Source: Prochlorococcus sp. AG-355-N18
GTDB lineage: Bacteria > Cyanobacteriota > Cyanobacteriia > PCC-6307 > Cyanobiaceae
NCBI GenBank assembly: GCA_003278535.1
Contig: QCEG01000002.1
Location: 107,948-171,947, forward strand
DNA: 64,000 nt
Reading direction: 5' to 3'
Shown in pieces: positions 25,467 to 34,026 of the stretch. The notes beneath the pieces are model-generated. The model was not told the origin of the DNA, ran no database searches, and saw only the letters and a list, made by a program, of their open reading frames with translations. The translations under genes were made by a program, and so were the position numbers. Numbering within the stretch: the first letter of the stretch is position 1; each line of letters begins with the position of its first letter.

Positions 25467-28400
25467 TCACCATTTGATGGGTCTCCAATCACCACTTAAT
25501 TGAAAGGCTGCCCATACATTTGGGTGCCGCCATGCTTTTATAGGATGATCCCTAAATTCTTTTTGTGTAAGAGCTAAAGCAATGTTTTTCCCTTTGCCAT
25601 CTTTTAACTTTTCATAAAAACTTTTCATGAAAGCTGCTGTTGATCTATCGTTTACTTTCCAAAGTGATAAAAGGCTTGATTTTCCTCCTGCCACAGTAAT
25701 TGCCCTTTTTAATCCATATACTCCCTCTCCAGATTTTATTTCACCTTGACCTGATTCACATCCTGATACAACTACTATTTCCGTACCAATCCAATCTAAT
25801 TTTGTTATTTCTAAAGCAGTTAAATAACCGTCATCTTCAGAATTTAAATTAGGATTATTAGCTCCTGCAAGAACAATACCGCTTCTTAATAAATGATTTT
25901 CTCCATCTTTATTATCTTTTAGAAAATATGAATGAGTCGCAAAGTGTAATAAATTTGGATTTGTTAAATTTTCTAAATTAGAGACAGATGCTTTTTCATT
26001 TGTGAATAATTTTCCATCAGTAATATTTTTAATATCAATTCCTTCTTTAGCAGTTCCAGGTAATTCAATCCAATTCTTTGATAATGAATCTTTTGATCTT
26101 CTTTGTTTTAAATCAGATATTAATAAGTTATCCTTAATGTTTTTATTTTTTAAATTAAAATCTGGATTAGCGAAAATTAAGTTACCTTTATTTTCATTCT
26201 TAGAATTATATTTTAAATCAATTAGTTCTCTGCCAGTTGTTAAAAGTCTTAGATTAATTGAATCATTAATGTAAATTTCAGACCTATCAAATTTCAATGC
26301 TGATATAGGCACTCTATTTAATTCACTATCTAGGGAAACATACCATGTATTAAAATTTTTAGTATATTTTTCTATAGGTTTAATTATTAATTCTGCCACT
26401 TCTTGCCAAAGATCTATTGCATCACTAAGACCTTCCTCAGATGCATTAAGAGCATTTTTAATTTTTTTATCTATTACTTTTGAAGATCCTAATTCAATAC
26501 GATGAACTTTTTGGTTTGGTAAAAGAATAAAGGCTAAATATTGAGATTCACTTGTTTTTTTTAAATATGGTGCCTCCACCATATAAGGTTTATATTTTTG
26601 GTATTCGATTAATATAGAATTTGAATTAAGCAATCCAGAAATCTTTTCAATATCAACGTATTTACTTTTAAAACTTGGCAAAATTTTATATATCTCTCTT
26701 TCTAATAATTCTTGTTCGTTCTCTAATTTTTTTAAAAGATCATTATCAAGCGAGATATTAGATTTTCTTCTTATTAGTTTATCAAGCTTTTTATAGAGTT
26801 CTTTACCTTTTTGATTTGAAAGAGATTTAGATTGAAACCTTTCTATTTCTTGAAGCAAACCTTGCCTATTTAGTCTAGTTTCGAGAGCAATTCTATTTCC
26901 AAGATTTGTATCTTTTGATAAAGAAAAAACTGAATTAACTGCTCCACCAAAAGAATTAACAAATTTATGTCTATTGCTGCTTGGTATAAAAGGTGCTTCC
27001 TTTTTAATTAAATCTAATTGTATTTTAAAGGCTTTATTTGCATTTAAAATAAAATTTTTTTCTGAATTATTTGCTGCGTATGCAGTAGCTAAGTTGAAAT
27101 AAGCATCTGATAAAAACCTGCTTTTTGGAGAATTATTATCAATTCTTAATTGAACCTCTTTTTTAAAATAATCTATCGCCAAATTTACTTTTCGTTCTTC
27201 TAAAGCTAAAAAACCTAGGACACTATAGTTATCTGCCATAGCCATATATCTATAATTTTCTATATTTATTGCTAATGATTTTTCTGTAAATTCTTTTGCT
27301 TCTTTTAAATTTCCAATTATATAGTTTATTCTCCCTATATCCTGAGTAATTAGCGCAATATGGTCAAAATGAATGTCCTTCCAGTTAGAAAAAACTTTAT
27401 ATACATCAAGATAAGTTTTTAGTATTTCTTTAAACTGTGATTTGTCATCTCCATTTCTTGCATTGTACTCTAGATTAAATGCTCTATCTCTTTTTGCATA
27501 TGCGGTCCTAAAGTGATCTTTACCCCATACTTTTTCATAAATACTTATTGCTTTTTGATAATAAAAATTTGATTTTTCATATCCTCCAATAAAAGTATAT
27601 GCCTGAGCAATTGTAAGCATTTTATCAGCACTTTCAATGTTATTTGCACCTCTTATTTCCTTGAGTATTTCAATTGCATCTAATGAATAATTAATAGCAT
27701 CTTTATAAATTTGTTCTTGGAAACTTATATATGAAAGATTATCTAATATAGATGTTCTGGCTAATAAATTCTCATAATTTTTTTCAAGGTAAAAATTTTT
27801 TTTGAGGTATTTTTCTAATAATAATTTCGCATCTTCAAAATCACCGTTTTTGTATAAGTCAGTTCCTAAGTTATTGGCAATATTTGTTGTTGGAAAATTA
27901 TTTTTTAAAGAAATTTCAAGAATATTTCTGAATATTGGAATAGATTTATCCCAATTCCCCTCATCACCATAAACTAAAGCAAGATTATTAAGAGAATTAA
28001 TAGTTTCTATATTATTTCGACCTAACTTTTTTTCAAGAATTTTAATGGATCTTTTTAAAAATGGTTTTGCAGTTTTCAGTTTTCCTAGTTCCCAATAACT
28101 TAGTCCAATTAAATTTAAAGTAATACCTACTTCAGGATGATTTAAACCATATTTATCCTCTTTGATTTTTAAAATTCTTTTATCTATATCAATTGAATTG
28201 AGGAAATCTCCCTGATCTGAATATATATCAGATAATGTTTGCAGAGTATCTACAAATTCTATTTGTTTGTCTTTATAAATTTTTTCGTAAATTTTAATTG
28301 ATCTTTTTATATTTTTTTCTGCAGCAGAATATTTATTTACTTCCCAATTAGTAATAGATAAATTCTCATAAAAAATTCCATTATTTTCATTAAATTCCCC

Positions 28401-28793
28401 ATTTAAGTTGGTATTTATATAAATAGCTTTTAAATAGTTTTCAATAGCAAGGTCTGGCTTATTCAATTCGGCATATGTAATTGCCAATTCATTTGTAGGA
28501 TCTATTAAGTGCGAACTCTCCGGACCAAAATTTTTTTTTACTTTATTAATATATTTTTTATATAATTCAGCTGATTCTTCAAATTTTCCTTTATCAAATA
28601 AAAATCTTGCTCTTTCTAAGATTTTAAAAGTAAGGTTATTGTAAGATAGAAAATTTTTTTTATCTAAATCAAAAAATAAAAAATTTTGTTTATTTAGGCC
28701 GTAAACTTTTGGAATTGTAGAAATTAATAAGATATTAATTAGTAAAATTGATAATATTTTAAATTTTTTAACCTCTTTTATCACAATTTTCAA
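25467..28793 (-). CDS. Exported TPR-CHAT caspase-like protease (second copy)
   Basis: A 1108-aa homologue of the 19196-22357 protein. The N-terminus is basic then hydrophobic (FKILSILLINILLISTIPKVYG), a likely signal peptide. Tandem TPRs span about residues 45-600 (FDKGKFEESAELYKKYINKV, YSDQGDFLNSIDIDKRILKI, YWELGKLKTAKPFLKRSIKI and others). The C-terminal CHAT domain has His954 (LLHFATHSYF) and Cys1012 (VVVSGCESG), then KSGEGVYGLKRAITVAGGKS SLLSLWKVND. The two CHAT domains align closely while the TPR parts have diverged, as expected if the repeats choose different partners. A zinc metallopeptidase gene lies 5 bp upstream on the same strand, so the two are co-transcribed. Confidence 0.9.
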   Translation of the reverse strand: MKIVIKEVKKFKILSILLINILLISTIPKVYGLNKQNFLFFDLDKKNFLSYNNLTFKILERARFLFDKGKFEESAELYKKYINKVKKNFGPESSHLIDPTNELAITYAELNKPDLAIENYLKAIYINTNLNGEFNENNGIFYENLSITNWEVNKYSAAEKNIKRSIKIYEKIYKDKQIEFVDTLQTLSDIYSDQGDFLNSIDIDKRILKIKEDKYGLNHPEVGITLNLIGLSYWELGKLKTAKPFLKRSIKILEKKLGRNNIETINSLNNLALVYGDEGNWDKSIPIFRNILEISLKNNFPTTNIANNLGTDLYKNGDFEDAKLLLEKYLKKNFYLEKNYENLLARTSILDNLSYISFQEQIYKDAINYSLDAIEILKEIRGANNIESADKMLTIAQAYTFIGGYEKSNFYYQKAISIYEKVWGKDHFRTAYAKRDRAFNLEYNARNGDDKSQFKEILKTYLDVYKVFSNWKDIHFDHIALITQDIGRINYIIGNLKEAKEFTEKSLAINIENYRYMAMADNYSVLGFLALEERKVNLAIDYFKKEVQLRIDNNSPKSRFLSDAYFNLATAYAANNSEKNFILNANKAFKIQLDLIKKEAPFIPSSNRHKFVNSFGGAVNSVFSLSKDTNLGNRIALETRLNRQGLLQEIERFQSKSLSNQKGKELYKKLDKLIRRKSNISLDNDLLKKLENEQELLEREIYKILPSFKSKYVDIEKISGLLNSNSILIEYQKYKPYMVEAPYLKKTSESQYLAFILLPNQKVHRIELGSSKVIDKKIKNALNASEEGLSDAIDLWQEVAELIIKPIEKYTKNFNTWYVSLDSELNRVPISALKFDRSEIYINDSINLRLLTTGRELIDLKYNSKNENKGNLIFANPDFNLKNKNIKDNLLISDLKQRRSKDSLSKNWIELPGTAKEGIDIKNITDGKLFTNEKASVSNLENLTNPNLLHFATHSYFLKDNKDGENHLLRSGIVLAGANNPNLNSEDDGYLTALEITKLDWIGTEIVVVSGCESGQGEIKSGEGVYGLKRAITVAGGKSSLLSLWKVNDRSTAAFMKSFYEKLKDGKGKNIALALTQKEFRDHPIKAWRHPNVWAAFQLSGDWRPIKW

Positions 28794-28798
28794 TACAT

Positions 28799-29569
28799 CT
28801 AAAATTTATATTTTTGAATTTTATTAATTCCTTTTAAATTTATACCTAATAATCCTGCGGCATCTTTTTTATATGGAGAGTAATCAAGATCTATTTCTTT
28901 CCCTGAACCTCTTGTCTTTTTGAATGCTTTATAGAGTGGATCATTAATCTTCCCTTCAACTAATTTATTAATTGATTCAAAAGAGCAACTGGAGTCAACT
29001 CTTCCCATACCTGATAAAAGTGCATAAGCTCTTTGGGCTCCAGTTCCATGAGTTTTGCTGCCAATTGCATATGCTGCAGAAGACATTTCAAGAATACCTT
29101 CTCTAGTGATTCCTAATTCTTTGTTACCTCTATTTATAAAATATCCTGCAAGACAATCGGCTTGAAGTTCATGATTTGGGTTTTTCAAATCTACTCCCAG
29201 AGCATTTTGTAGAGCATGAGCAAATTCATGAGAGATTACGTAAGCAATACTTGCATTGCCAAATACCTTAACAAAAGCTTCAAGTTCATTGGCATCTAAA
29301 ATTATTGTATGATTAGGGTCACAATAATAGGAACCAGCAACGTCAATACCAGAGTTTGCTCCCTTGCAGCCTCCTCCATATAATTTAGTACCGCTTTGGA
29401 CAGTTATAACTTGAGGCGCATACCAGTCTTTTAAATTTTTATCGCTTGTCCATGTTTCGATAAGATACACGGTTGTCTTATCAATTAAGTCCGAAATATT
29501 TGAAGCTCTTACCTTAGTAGGTAAAAAAAGTAGAAGAATTATAGTGAAAAAGAATTTAAGCATTTTCAA
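28799..29569 (-). CDS. Exported neutral zinc metallopeptidase (YpfJ-like)
   Basis: A 256-aa protein with a signal peptide (MKMLKFFFTIILLLFLPTKVRA). The zinc site is HEFAH at 114-118, with downstream NHELQADCLAGYF (third ligand near Glu134, conserved QAD-C). This matches the putative neutral zinc metallopeptidase family (YpfJ/zinicin-like), including the TVQSGTKLYGGGC and YYCDPNHTIIL strands ahead of the site. It is the first gene of the minus-strand transcript with CHAT2, 5 bp apart, so two exported peptidases are made together. A proteolytic cascade (one activating the other) is an inference. Confidence 0.85.
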   Translation of the reverse strand: MKMLKFFFTIILLLFLPTKVRASNISDLIDKTTVYLIETWTSDKNLKDWYAPQVITVQSGTKLYGGGCKGANSGIDVAGSYYCDPNHTIILDANELEAFVKVFGNASIAYVISHEFAHALQNALGVDLKNPNHELQADCLAGYFINRGNKELGITREGILEMSSAAYAIGSKTHGTGAQRAYALLSGMGRVDSSCSFESINKLVEGKINDPLYKAFKKTRGSGKEIDLDYSPYKKDAAGLLGINLKGINKIQKYKF

Positions 29570-29694
29570 TACTTTTTACTATATTTACTCTATTTAAATT
29601 TGCATGGGAATATATTTTTGGAATCGCAACAATTTTTTAGGAACAAGAGGAAATTAGTTGGAGCCTTACACTCCTAAATTTAAAATTATTAACC

Positions 29695-29946
29695 ATGTTT
29701 AAACTTTCTAACCTTTCAAAAAACACTCTAATTAAAAAATTTCTTTTCTTAACCGCCTGTGCCCCTCTAATAGGTTTTGGAGGTAATGCATTCGCTGATG
29801 TATATGTAGATGGCTACTACAGATCAAATGGATCATATGTAAGTCCTCACTATAGAAGTTCTCCTGACTCATCGACATCTAATAATTGGTCAACTTATGG
29901 AAATACAAATCCTTACACTGGTGAGATGGGTTATAACAGATATTAA
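29695..29946 (+). CDS. Small exported Tyr/Ser-rich protein
   Basis: An 83-aa protein with a signal peptide (KKFLFLTACAPLIGFGGNAFA). The mature part, DVYVDGYYRSNGSYVSPHYR SSPDSSTSNNWSTYGNTNPY TGEMGYN, matches a common small exported bacterial protein type that carries G-YV-x-PHYRS-x-P and N-x-NPYTG motifs. Function is not known. It is followed by a strong terminator and is therefore monocistronic. Confidence 0.7.
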   Translation: MFKLSNLSKNTLIKKFLFLTACAPLIGFGGNAFADVYVDGYYRSNGSYVSPHYRSSPDSSTSNNWSTYGNTNPYTGEMGYNRY

Positions 29947-29962
29947 TTTAAAAAGATCTTTA

Positions 29963-29995
29963 GAAAAAACCTCCAATTTTTGGAGGTTTTTTTTT
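29963..29995 (+). terminator. Rho-independent terminator
   Basis: AACCTCCAA-TTT-TTGGAGGTT stem followed by a run of nine or more T, 20 bp after the stop at 29946. Confidence 0.9.
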
Positions 29996-30048
29996 GGAAT
30001 CATTTTTTTTTATTCGAACTAAGAATTATTAGTATTTAAATCAAAACT

Positions 30049-30705
30049 TTGACTAAAAGATTTCCCGAATTTTGGAATTTAATAGGAAAAAGTAAACCTT
30101 CTTTTGTTAATCAAAAAACACCACCAGATAATTCTATAGAGAGAGACTCTAAAACAATTAACTTAGTTAATTCCCACCTCTTTCAAGAGAAGCGAATAAC
30201 AAATATCAATCAAAAGAAGTCAAGGGTCTGTAATTTATGTAGAGTTTCCTATCCCTTAAATAAAGATTATTTTGGTCATACTCCTAAGGGTAATTTTCGT
30301 TTTCAATGTAGACAATGTATGAATCAAAGAACTAAAAAATGGTCTCAAAAAAATCCTGAAAGTGTCAATTTAAGATCAAAAAAGAGAAAGAGGAATATAG
30401 GAAATTGGAAACCAAGCAATGAATTTGTAAGAAGCTTGTATTTTGAGCAAAATGGTATTTGCCCTTTGTGTGGAGAGAAAATGAAGAAGGAATATTTAAA
30501 TAGAGATTATTGTCAAGTTGAGCATTTATTTCCTGTCTCAAGAGGAGGAACGAATAAACCTTCTAACCTCGTTTTGGCTCATAGAAAATGTAATCAAGAG
30601 AAAAGTGATAAAGATATAAAAGAATACTTTTTGTGGCGGAGAAAAGTTGGGTTGCCATTGCCAAAAGTGATTTCTGAAAAATTAAGGAAGGTATTTAATC
30701 AATGA
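30049..30705 (+). CDS. HNH endonuclease
   Basis: A 218-aa protein with a TTG start. Residues about 62-100 hold a zinc-ribbon-like part (CNLCRVSYPLNKDYFGH ... FQCRQCMNQRTKKW). Residues about 140-195 form an HNH nuclease: NGICPLCGEKM, then CQVEHLFPVSRGGTNKPSNL and VLAHRKCNQEKSD, with the metal-binding Cys pairs and the H-N-H residues in order. It could be a homing-type or restriction-type nuclease. It overlaps the next gene by 4 bp, so it starts a run of small genes to 31956. Confidence 0.85.
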   Translation: MTKRFPEFWNLIGKSKPSFVNQKTPPDNSIERDSKTINLVNSHLFQEKRITNINQKKSRVCNLCRVSYPLNKDYFGHTPKGNFRFQCRQCMNQRTKKWSQKNPESVNLRSKKRKRNIGNWKPSNEFVRSLYFEQNGICPLCGEKMKKEYLNRDYCQVEHLFPVSRGGTNKPSNLVLAHRKCNQEKSDKDIKEYFLWRRKVGLPLPKVISEKLRKVFNQ

Positions 30706-31037
30706 AGTATATATTTATATTTTTATGTTTTCTGAAAATGCCACTAGAAGCAGAATCTTTTAAAGAGGTGAATTGCAATTCTGCAAATACTCAATATGAG
30801 ATGAATATATGTAGTAGTAGAAATCTTTATAAGAATGATTCTGATTTAAAAAAAGAGATTGGTAATGAGGTTATTTTTCAAAAATGGGTAATTGGTAGAG
30901 AAGCAATATGTGAATATTATTCTGGCAAATATTTTGACGGTGGCTCAATAAGGCCAATGATGCAAAATGGATGCAATATAAGGCTTAATTCAGAAGCAAA
31001 AAGATTTTGCTTAACTGGAGATCCACAATGCGGATAA
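30702..31037 (+). CDS. Exported LprI/DUF1311-like small protein
   Basis: A 111-aa protein with a short signal peptide (MKYIFIFLCFLKMPLEAESF). The mature domain has NCNSANTQYEMNICSSRNLY KNDSDLKKE, then REAICEYYSGKYFDGGSIRP MMQNGC, the Cys pattern and layout of DUF1311/LprI-N domains (lysozyme-inhibitor-like). It overlaps HNH upstream by 4 bp and the TPR gene downstream by 10 bp. Confidence 0.6.
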   Translation: MKYIFIFLCFLKMPLEAESFKEVNCNSANTQYEMNICSSRNLYKNDSDLKKEIGNEVIFQKWVIGREAICEYYSGKYFDGGSIRPMMQNGCNIRLNSEAKRFCLTGDPQCG

Positions 31038-31498
31038 ATTTAGATAATTTTTATAAATTAGGTTTTATTTTTATTATTTTTTTACTCTTTGAATATTCAC
31101 TTTTATATGCCTCCGAAAGTAAATTAGAAAGTACAAAATTAAAAGATATATGGAGAGAAGCAATTGAAAAAAATAGAAATTTGGATAGTTATGGTGCTCT
31201 TAAAGAATGGACTAAGGCTATAGATATTGCACCAAATAATCATTATCTTTTTTATAACAGAGGTTTAACTTACTCAAAACTTCAGTTATTAAGTCAAGCA
31301 ATCAAGGATTTTGATGAGTCAATTAAATTAAAACCAGACTTTGCTCCTGCATTCGCTGATAGAGGTATGGCATATTATGAACTAGATCAGAAAGATAGAG
31401 CCTGCGACGATTTCAAAAAATCTGCAAAATTAAAAAATAAGCGTGCAATTATCTGGATAAAAGATACAAAAAGAAGCTATTGGTGTATTAAAAAATGA
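31028..31498 (+). CDS. Exported or anchored TPR protein
   Basis: A 156-aa protein. The ATG at 31028, inside the previous gene's end, is preferred to a TTG at 31007 because it gives a clean signal/anchor (YKLGFIFIIFLLFEYSLLYA). TPRs follow: LDSYGALKEWTKAIDIAPNN HYLFYNRGLTYSKLQLLSQA IKDFDESIKLKPDFAPAFAD RGMAYYEL. Protein-binding role outside the cytoplasm. Stop overlaps the next start. Confidence 0.7.
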   Translation: MRINLDNFYKLGFIFIIFLLFEYSLLYASESKLESTKLKDIWREAIEKNRNLDSYGALKEWTKAIDIAPNNHYLFYNRGLTYSKLQLLSQAIKDFDESIKLKPDFAPAFADRGMAYYELDQKDRACDDFKKSAKLKNKRAIIWIKDTKRSYWCIKK

Positions 31499-31956
31499 AG
31501 CAAAATAAATTACCAAAAATCAAAAAAATTATTGGGATCTGGCCCCTAGTAAGTGCAATATATTGCCCAATTATTTTTTGGATTTTAATTATTAATCTGC
31601 CCAAGGTTGAGTGGAAATATGTCTTTGAATCTAATAAAACTAGAGTTGCTCGCCACCATAAAAAAGCAGAAGATATTGGATTACCAGGCATACCTTATTG
31701 GAAAAATTCAGGATCAGCAGCAATACTTTATTTAAATAGAGATGGAGTCGCTTATGCGATGTGCGGTCCTGATTTCTTTTGTTCAGAAGAATTGAATGCA
31801 AAAAAAGGTATTCATTATATGCCTATTAATGGTGGAGCTAGAAGAATTAATAGCAAAGTTATATTTGCAGCAAATAGCTATTGGTGTGATAGCTATGACA
31901 TAAATCATCCAGGAAAATGTAGATCAGGTGGATGGGTAAATGGTTCGGAAAGATAA
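31495..31956 (+). CDS. Membrane-anchored hypothetical protein
   Basis: A 153-aa protein with one N-terminal membrane helix (IGIWPLVSAIYCPIIFWILI) and an outer domain with four cysteines (AMCGPDFFCSEE, YWCDSY, GKCRSGGW) that could form two disulphides. No family recognised. Its ATG overlaps the stop of the TPR gene (ATGA). It ends the run of overlapping genes begun by HNH. Confidence 0.6.
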   Translation: MKQNKLPKIKKIIGIWPLVSAIYCPIIFWILIINLPKVEWKYVFESNKTRVARHHKKAEDIGLPGIPYWKNSGSAAILYLNRDGVAYAMCGPDFFCSEELNAKKGIHYMPINGGARRINSKVIFAANSYWCDSYDINHPGKCRSGGWVNGSER

Positions 31957-31977
31957 AATTTTTAAAAGAATTTTTAA

Positions 31978-32136
31978 ATGAAGAACTTCCGCATATCAGG
32001 TTTGGTAGATGATAAATACAGAATAAAGGTTAATCTTTTGGCGATCTCTCCAGATCATGCCATTAAAGTTTTTAAGCAAAAATATCCTAATGCAGATGAT
32101 ATTTATGTAATACAGAATTTATTCAAAAAATCTTGA
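31978..32136 (+). CDS. Small hypothetical protein, 52 aa
   Basis: ATG at 31978 to TGA at 32136 encodes MKNFRISGLVDDKYRIKVNL LAISPDHAIKVFKQKYPNAD and a 12-residue tail. It has a balanced beta-beta-alpha look (strand, strand, A-I-K-V-F-K-Q-K-Y-P helix), typical of many short real picocyanobacterial proteins. It lies 21 bp after the membrane protein gene on the same strand. Function unknown. Confidence 0.55.
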   Translation: MKNFRISGLVDDKYRIKVNLLAISPDHAIKVFKQKYPNADDIYVIQNLFKKS

Positions 32137-32213
32137 ATTTTTATCTAAAAATCCTTTTTCGTTGTATACGTCCAATCCCTTTAAATACCCCCCCAAGGGG
32201 GAAAGTTATTAAT

Positions 32214-33179
32214 TTAAAAACTTAATTGATAGTGACTGTATCTCATCAACATTTTAATATCTCTGTGTCCACTGCATGCACTTATCTCCAGAGCATTCAT
32301 TCCTGAACTCCACATTCTGCTTATGGCAATATGCCTTAGATCATGAAATCTGAGAGTTTCAAGCCCGGCCCTTTTTCTGGCTTTATCAAATCCATGCCTG
32401 GCTGCACCTTTTGTCAGATCAATAATTTTTCCTTGCCTTTCCGATAATTCATCCAGAATCTTTTTGGCTTTACATGGAAGAGGAATAAGTCTAGGTGCAG
32501 AAGAATTATCTGTGGCGGCACAATTCTTTCTATATATGTAGACTATTCTTTTCTTGAGATCTATATTTCTCCAGGTCAGGCTAAGAAGTTCGGAGCGGCG
32601 GAAGCCAGTTGCCAGTGCAAGCTTTGTGAGTCTCAGATGATTTGGGTTGGACATCTGAGACAGTTCATATAGAAGTCTTTTCTCGTCTTGATCAGTGAAA
32701 AATGGAGCCCTTGCATCTCCGGTCCCCCTCACTCTCAGATGCCTTGCGGGGTTATCTTTTATTTCCGCTCCTCTTTCATCTCTTGCCCAGTCGATCAGTA
32801 CTCTCAATATCCTCAATTCCCGCATAACTGTATTTGGTTTCACCTTCAGTAATCGTTCATCTCGCCAGAGTGCAAAATGCCTTATCTGCAGATCACTTAG
32901 TGGAATATCTCCAAGCCAGCTTTCTGCAGTCACTCTGAGAGGATATTTCTCATTCTCCGCACTGCGGTGCATAAGCAGAGGACCATTTATATATTCATTT
33001 ATTGCCTCTCCCAAGGTGACGGGGATGTCATTTAAAACCTTTTTTGTTCTCTCTTCGACTGCATCTGCCCAGGATTTTGCAAGATCTCTGGAAAGAAAAG
33101 TTCTGGACCTTGGACCGACGTAATTCTTCCTTCTGATAAGGACCTGCCAGCCGCTGCCGCTTCTTCTGATTGTTGCCAT
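32214..33179 (-). CDS. Tyrosine recombinase / integrase
   Basis: A 321-aa integrase from the ATG at 33179 (MATIRRSGSGW...). A GTG at 33206 would add nine residues. The catalytic set is complete: Arg in ATGFRRSELLSL (about 194), HDLRH (His279, Arg282), SGHRDIKMLMRYSH (His305, nucleophile Tyr314). The N-terminal part (WLGDIPLSDLQIRHFALWRD, VMRELRILRVLIDWA) is the SAM-like core-binding domain. It lies 140 bp from the 3' end of tRNA-Thr and points away from it, the normal layout for tRNA-targeting elements. Its DNA is much GC-richer than its surroundings, so it was acquired recently or keeps an element-specific composition. It would catalyse integration and, with a directionality factor not identified here, excision. 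Confidence 0.93.
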   Translation of the reverse strand: MATIRRSGSGWQVLIRRKNYVGPRSRTFLSRDLAKSWADAVEERTKKVLNDIPVTLGEAINEYINGPLLMHRSAENEKYPLRVTAESWLGDIPLSDLQIRHFALWRDERLLKVKPNTVMRELRILRVLIDWARDERGAEIKDNPARHLRVRGTGDARAPFFTDQDEKRLLYELSQMSNPNHLRLTKLALATGFRRSELLSLTWRNIDLKKRIVYIYRKNCAATDNSSAPRLIPLPCKAKKILDELSERQGKIIDLTKGAARHGFDKARKRAGLETLRFHDLRHIAISRMWSSGMNALEISACSGHRDIKMLMRYSHYQLSF

Positions 33180-33228
33180 TTCGGTGTCATCGTTTGTGTG
33201 ATGCACCTCCAGATATCTGCCTTTAAAA

Positions 33229-33261
33229 CAGAAAAGTGGACCCGAAAACGGACGTCCACTT
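33229..33261 (-). terminator. Hairpin between tRNA-Thr and integrase
   Basis: AAGTGGAC at 33234-33241 pairs with GTCCACTT at 33254-33261, with a 12-nt loop. Read on the minus strand the stem is followed by TTCTGTTTT, so it would terminate the tRNA transcript before the integrase. It could instead be a recombinase arm site. Confidence 0.5.
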
Positions 33262-33319
33262 CTGAATAATTACTTTGTGCGATAGTGGTAATCTCACTGA
33301 TACCAAGCTATCCCGCGAG

Positions 33320-33391
<72 letters not shown>

Positions 33392-33401
33392 AATTTTAAA
33401 G

Positions 33402-33483
33402 TGGGCCGGGTTGGATTTGAACCAACGTAGGCAGAGCCAGCGGATTTACAGTCCGCCCCCTTTAACCACTCGGGCACCGACCC
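33402..33483 (-). tRNA. tRNA-Tyr (GUA)
   Basis: A class II cloverleaf with a long variable arm on the minus strand. Acceptor GGGTCGG pairs with CCGGCCC; anticodon stem CGGA-CTGTAAA-TCCG gives GUA; T arm GTTGG-TTCAAAT-CCAAC. It lies 10 bp upstream of tRNA-Thr, so the pair is probably one transcript. Confidence 0.96.
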
Positions 33484-33582
33484 CCACTATTTGAACTTAT
33501 CAGTTAATGGACACTTTGTGTGAAATTGTTTTGGTTTTTTTGTTTCTTTCTAGATAGCATTTGTAAAGATAAGACTTTACTG

Positions 33583-34026
33583 ATGATGAATATTTTATTG
33601 ATAAATGGACCAAATCTAAATCTTTTGGGCACTAGAGAACCTGAAATATATGGTAATAAAACATTGAGTGATATAGAAAAAGATTTAACTAAAGTTGCTA
33701 AAGAAAAAAGTATTAATCTTGAATGTTTTCAAAGCAATCATGAAGGAGAAATAGTAGATAAAATTCAAGATTCTGTAAAAAGTATCCAAGGTATTCTTAT
33801 AAATGCTGGCGCCTTTACTCATACCTCCATTTCTATTCGTGATGCTTTAATTGGATCGAAAATTCCTTTTGTAGAGTTACATATTTCAAATATTTTCAAT
33901 AGAGAAGATTTTCGCAAAGAATCTTTTCTTACAGATAAAGCTATAGGAATTATTAGTGGATTTGGTATATCAAGTTATTCCTTGGCTCTTGAGGGAATCA
34001 TTGGATATTTAAGTAGTAAAGATTAA
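33583..34026 (+). CDS. aroQ: 3-dehydroquinate dehydratase, type II
   Basis: Converts 3-dehydroquinate to 3-dehydroshikimate in the shikimate pathway. It is 147 aa from the ATG at 33583, the usual family length; an upstream-extended frame lacks homology-like sequence. The opening [17 protein letters not shown] holds the catalytic Arg18 and Tyr23. [13 protein letters not shown], then [18 protein letters not shown] and [20 protein letters not shown] are standard motifs. It is the first gene of the core run and abuts miaE with no gap. Confidence 0.95.
   Translation: MMNILLINGPNLNLLGTREPEIYGNKTLSDIEKDLTKVAKEKSINLECFQSNHEGEIVDKIQDSVKSIQGILINAGAFTHTSISIRDALIGSKIPFVELHISNIFNREDFRKESFLTDKAIGIISGFGISSYSLALEGIIGYLSSKD

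Noticed and set aside
19196..28793. Type III-E CRISPR TPR-CHAT protease (Craspase component)
   Set aside because: Signal peptides, no gRAMP effector and no CRISPR array; the DUF1822/sigma-like context fits ordinary cyanobacterial CHAT clusters instead.
32195..32215. C7-AA-G5 tract as integrase terminator
   Set aside because: It can form only a tight 5-bp hairpin with almost no loop and has no T-tract in the integrase direction.
33520..33582. N-terminal extension of aroQ
   Set aside because: The added residues ([15 protein letters not shown]...) are not part of the type II dehydroquinase fold; the ATG at 33583 gives the normal length.
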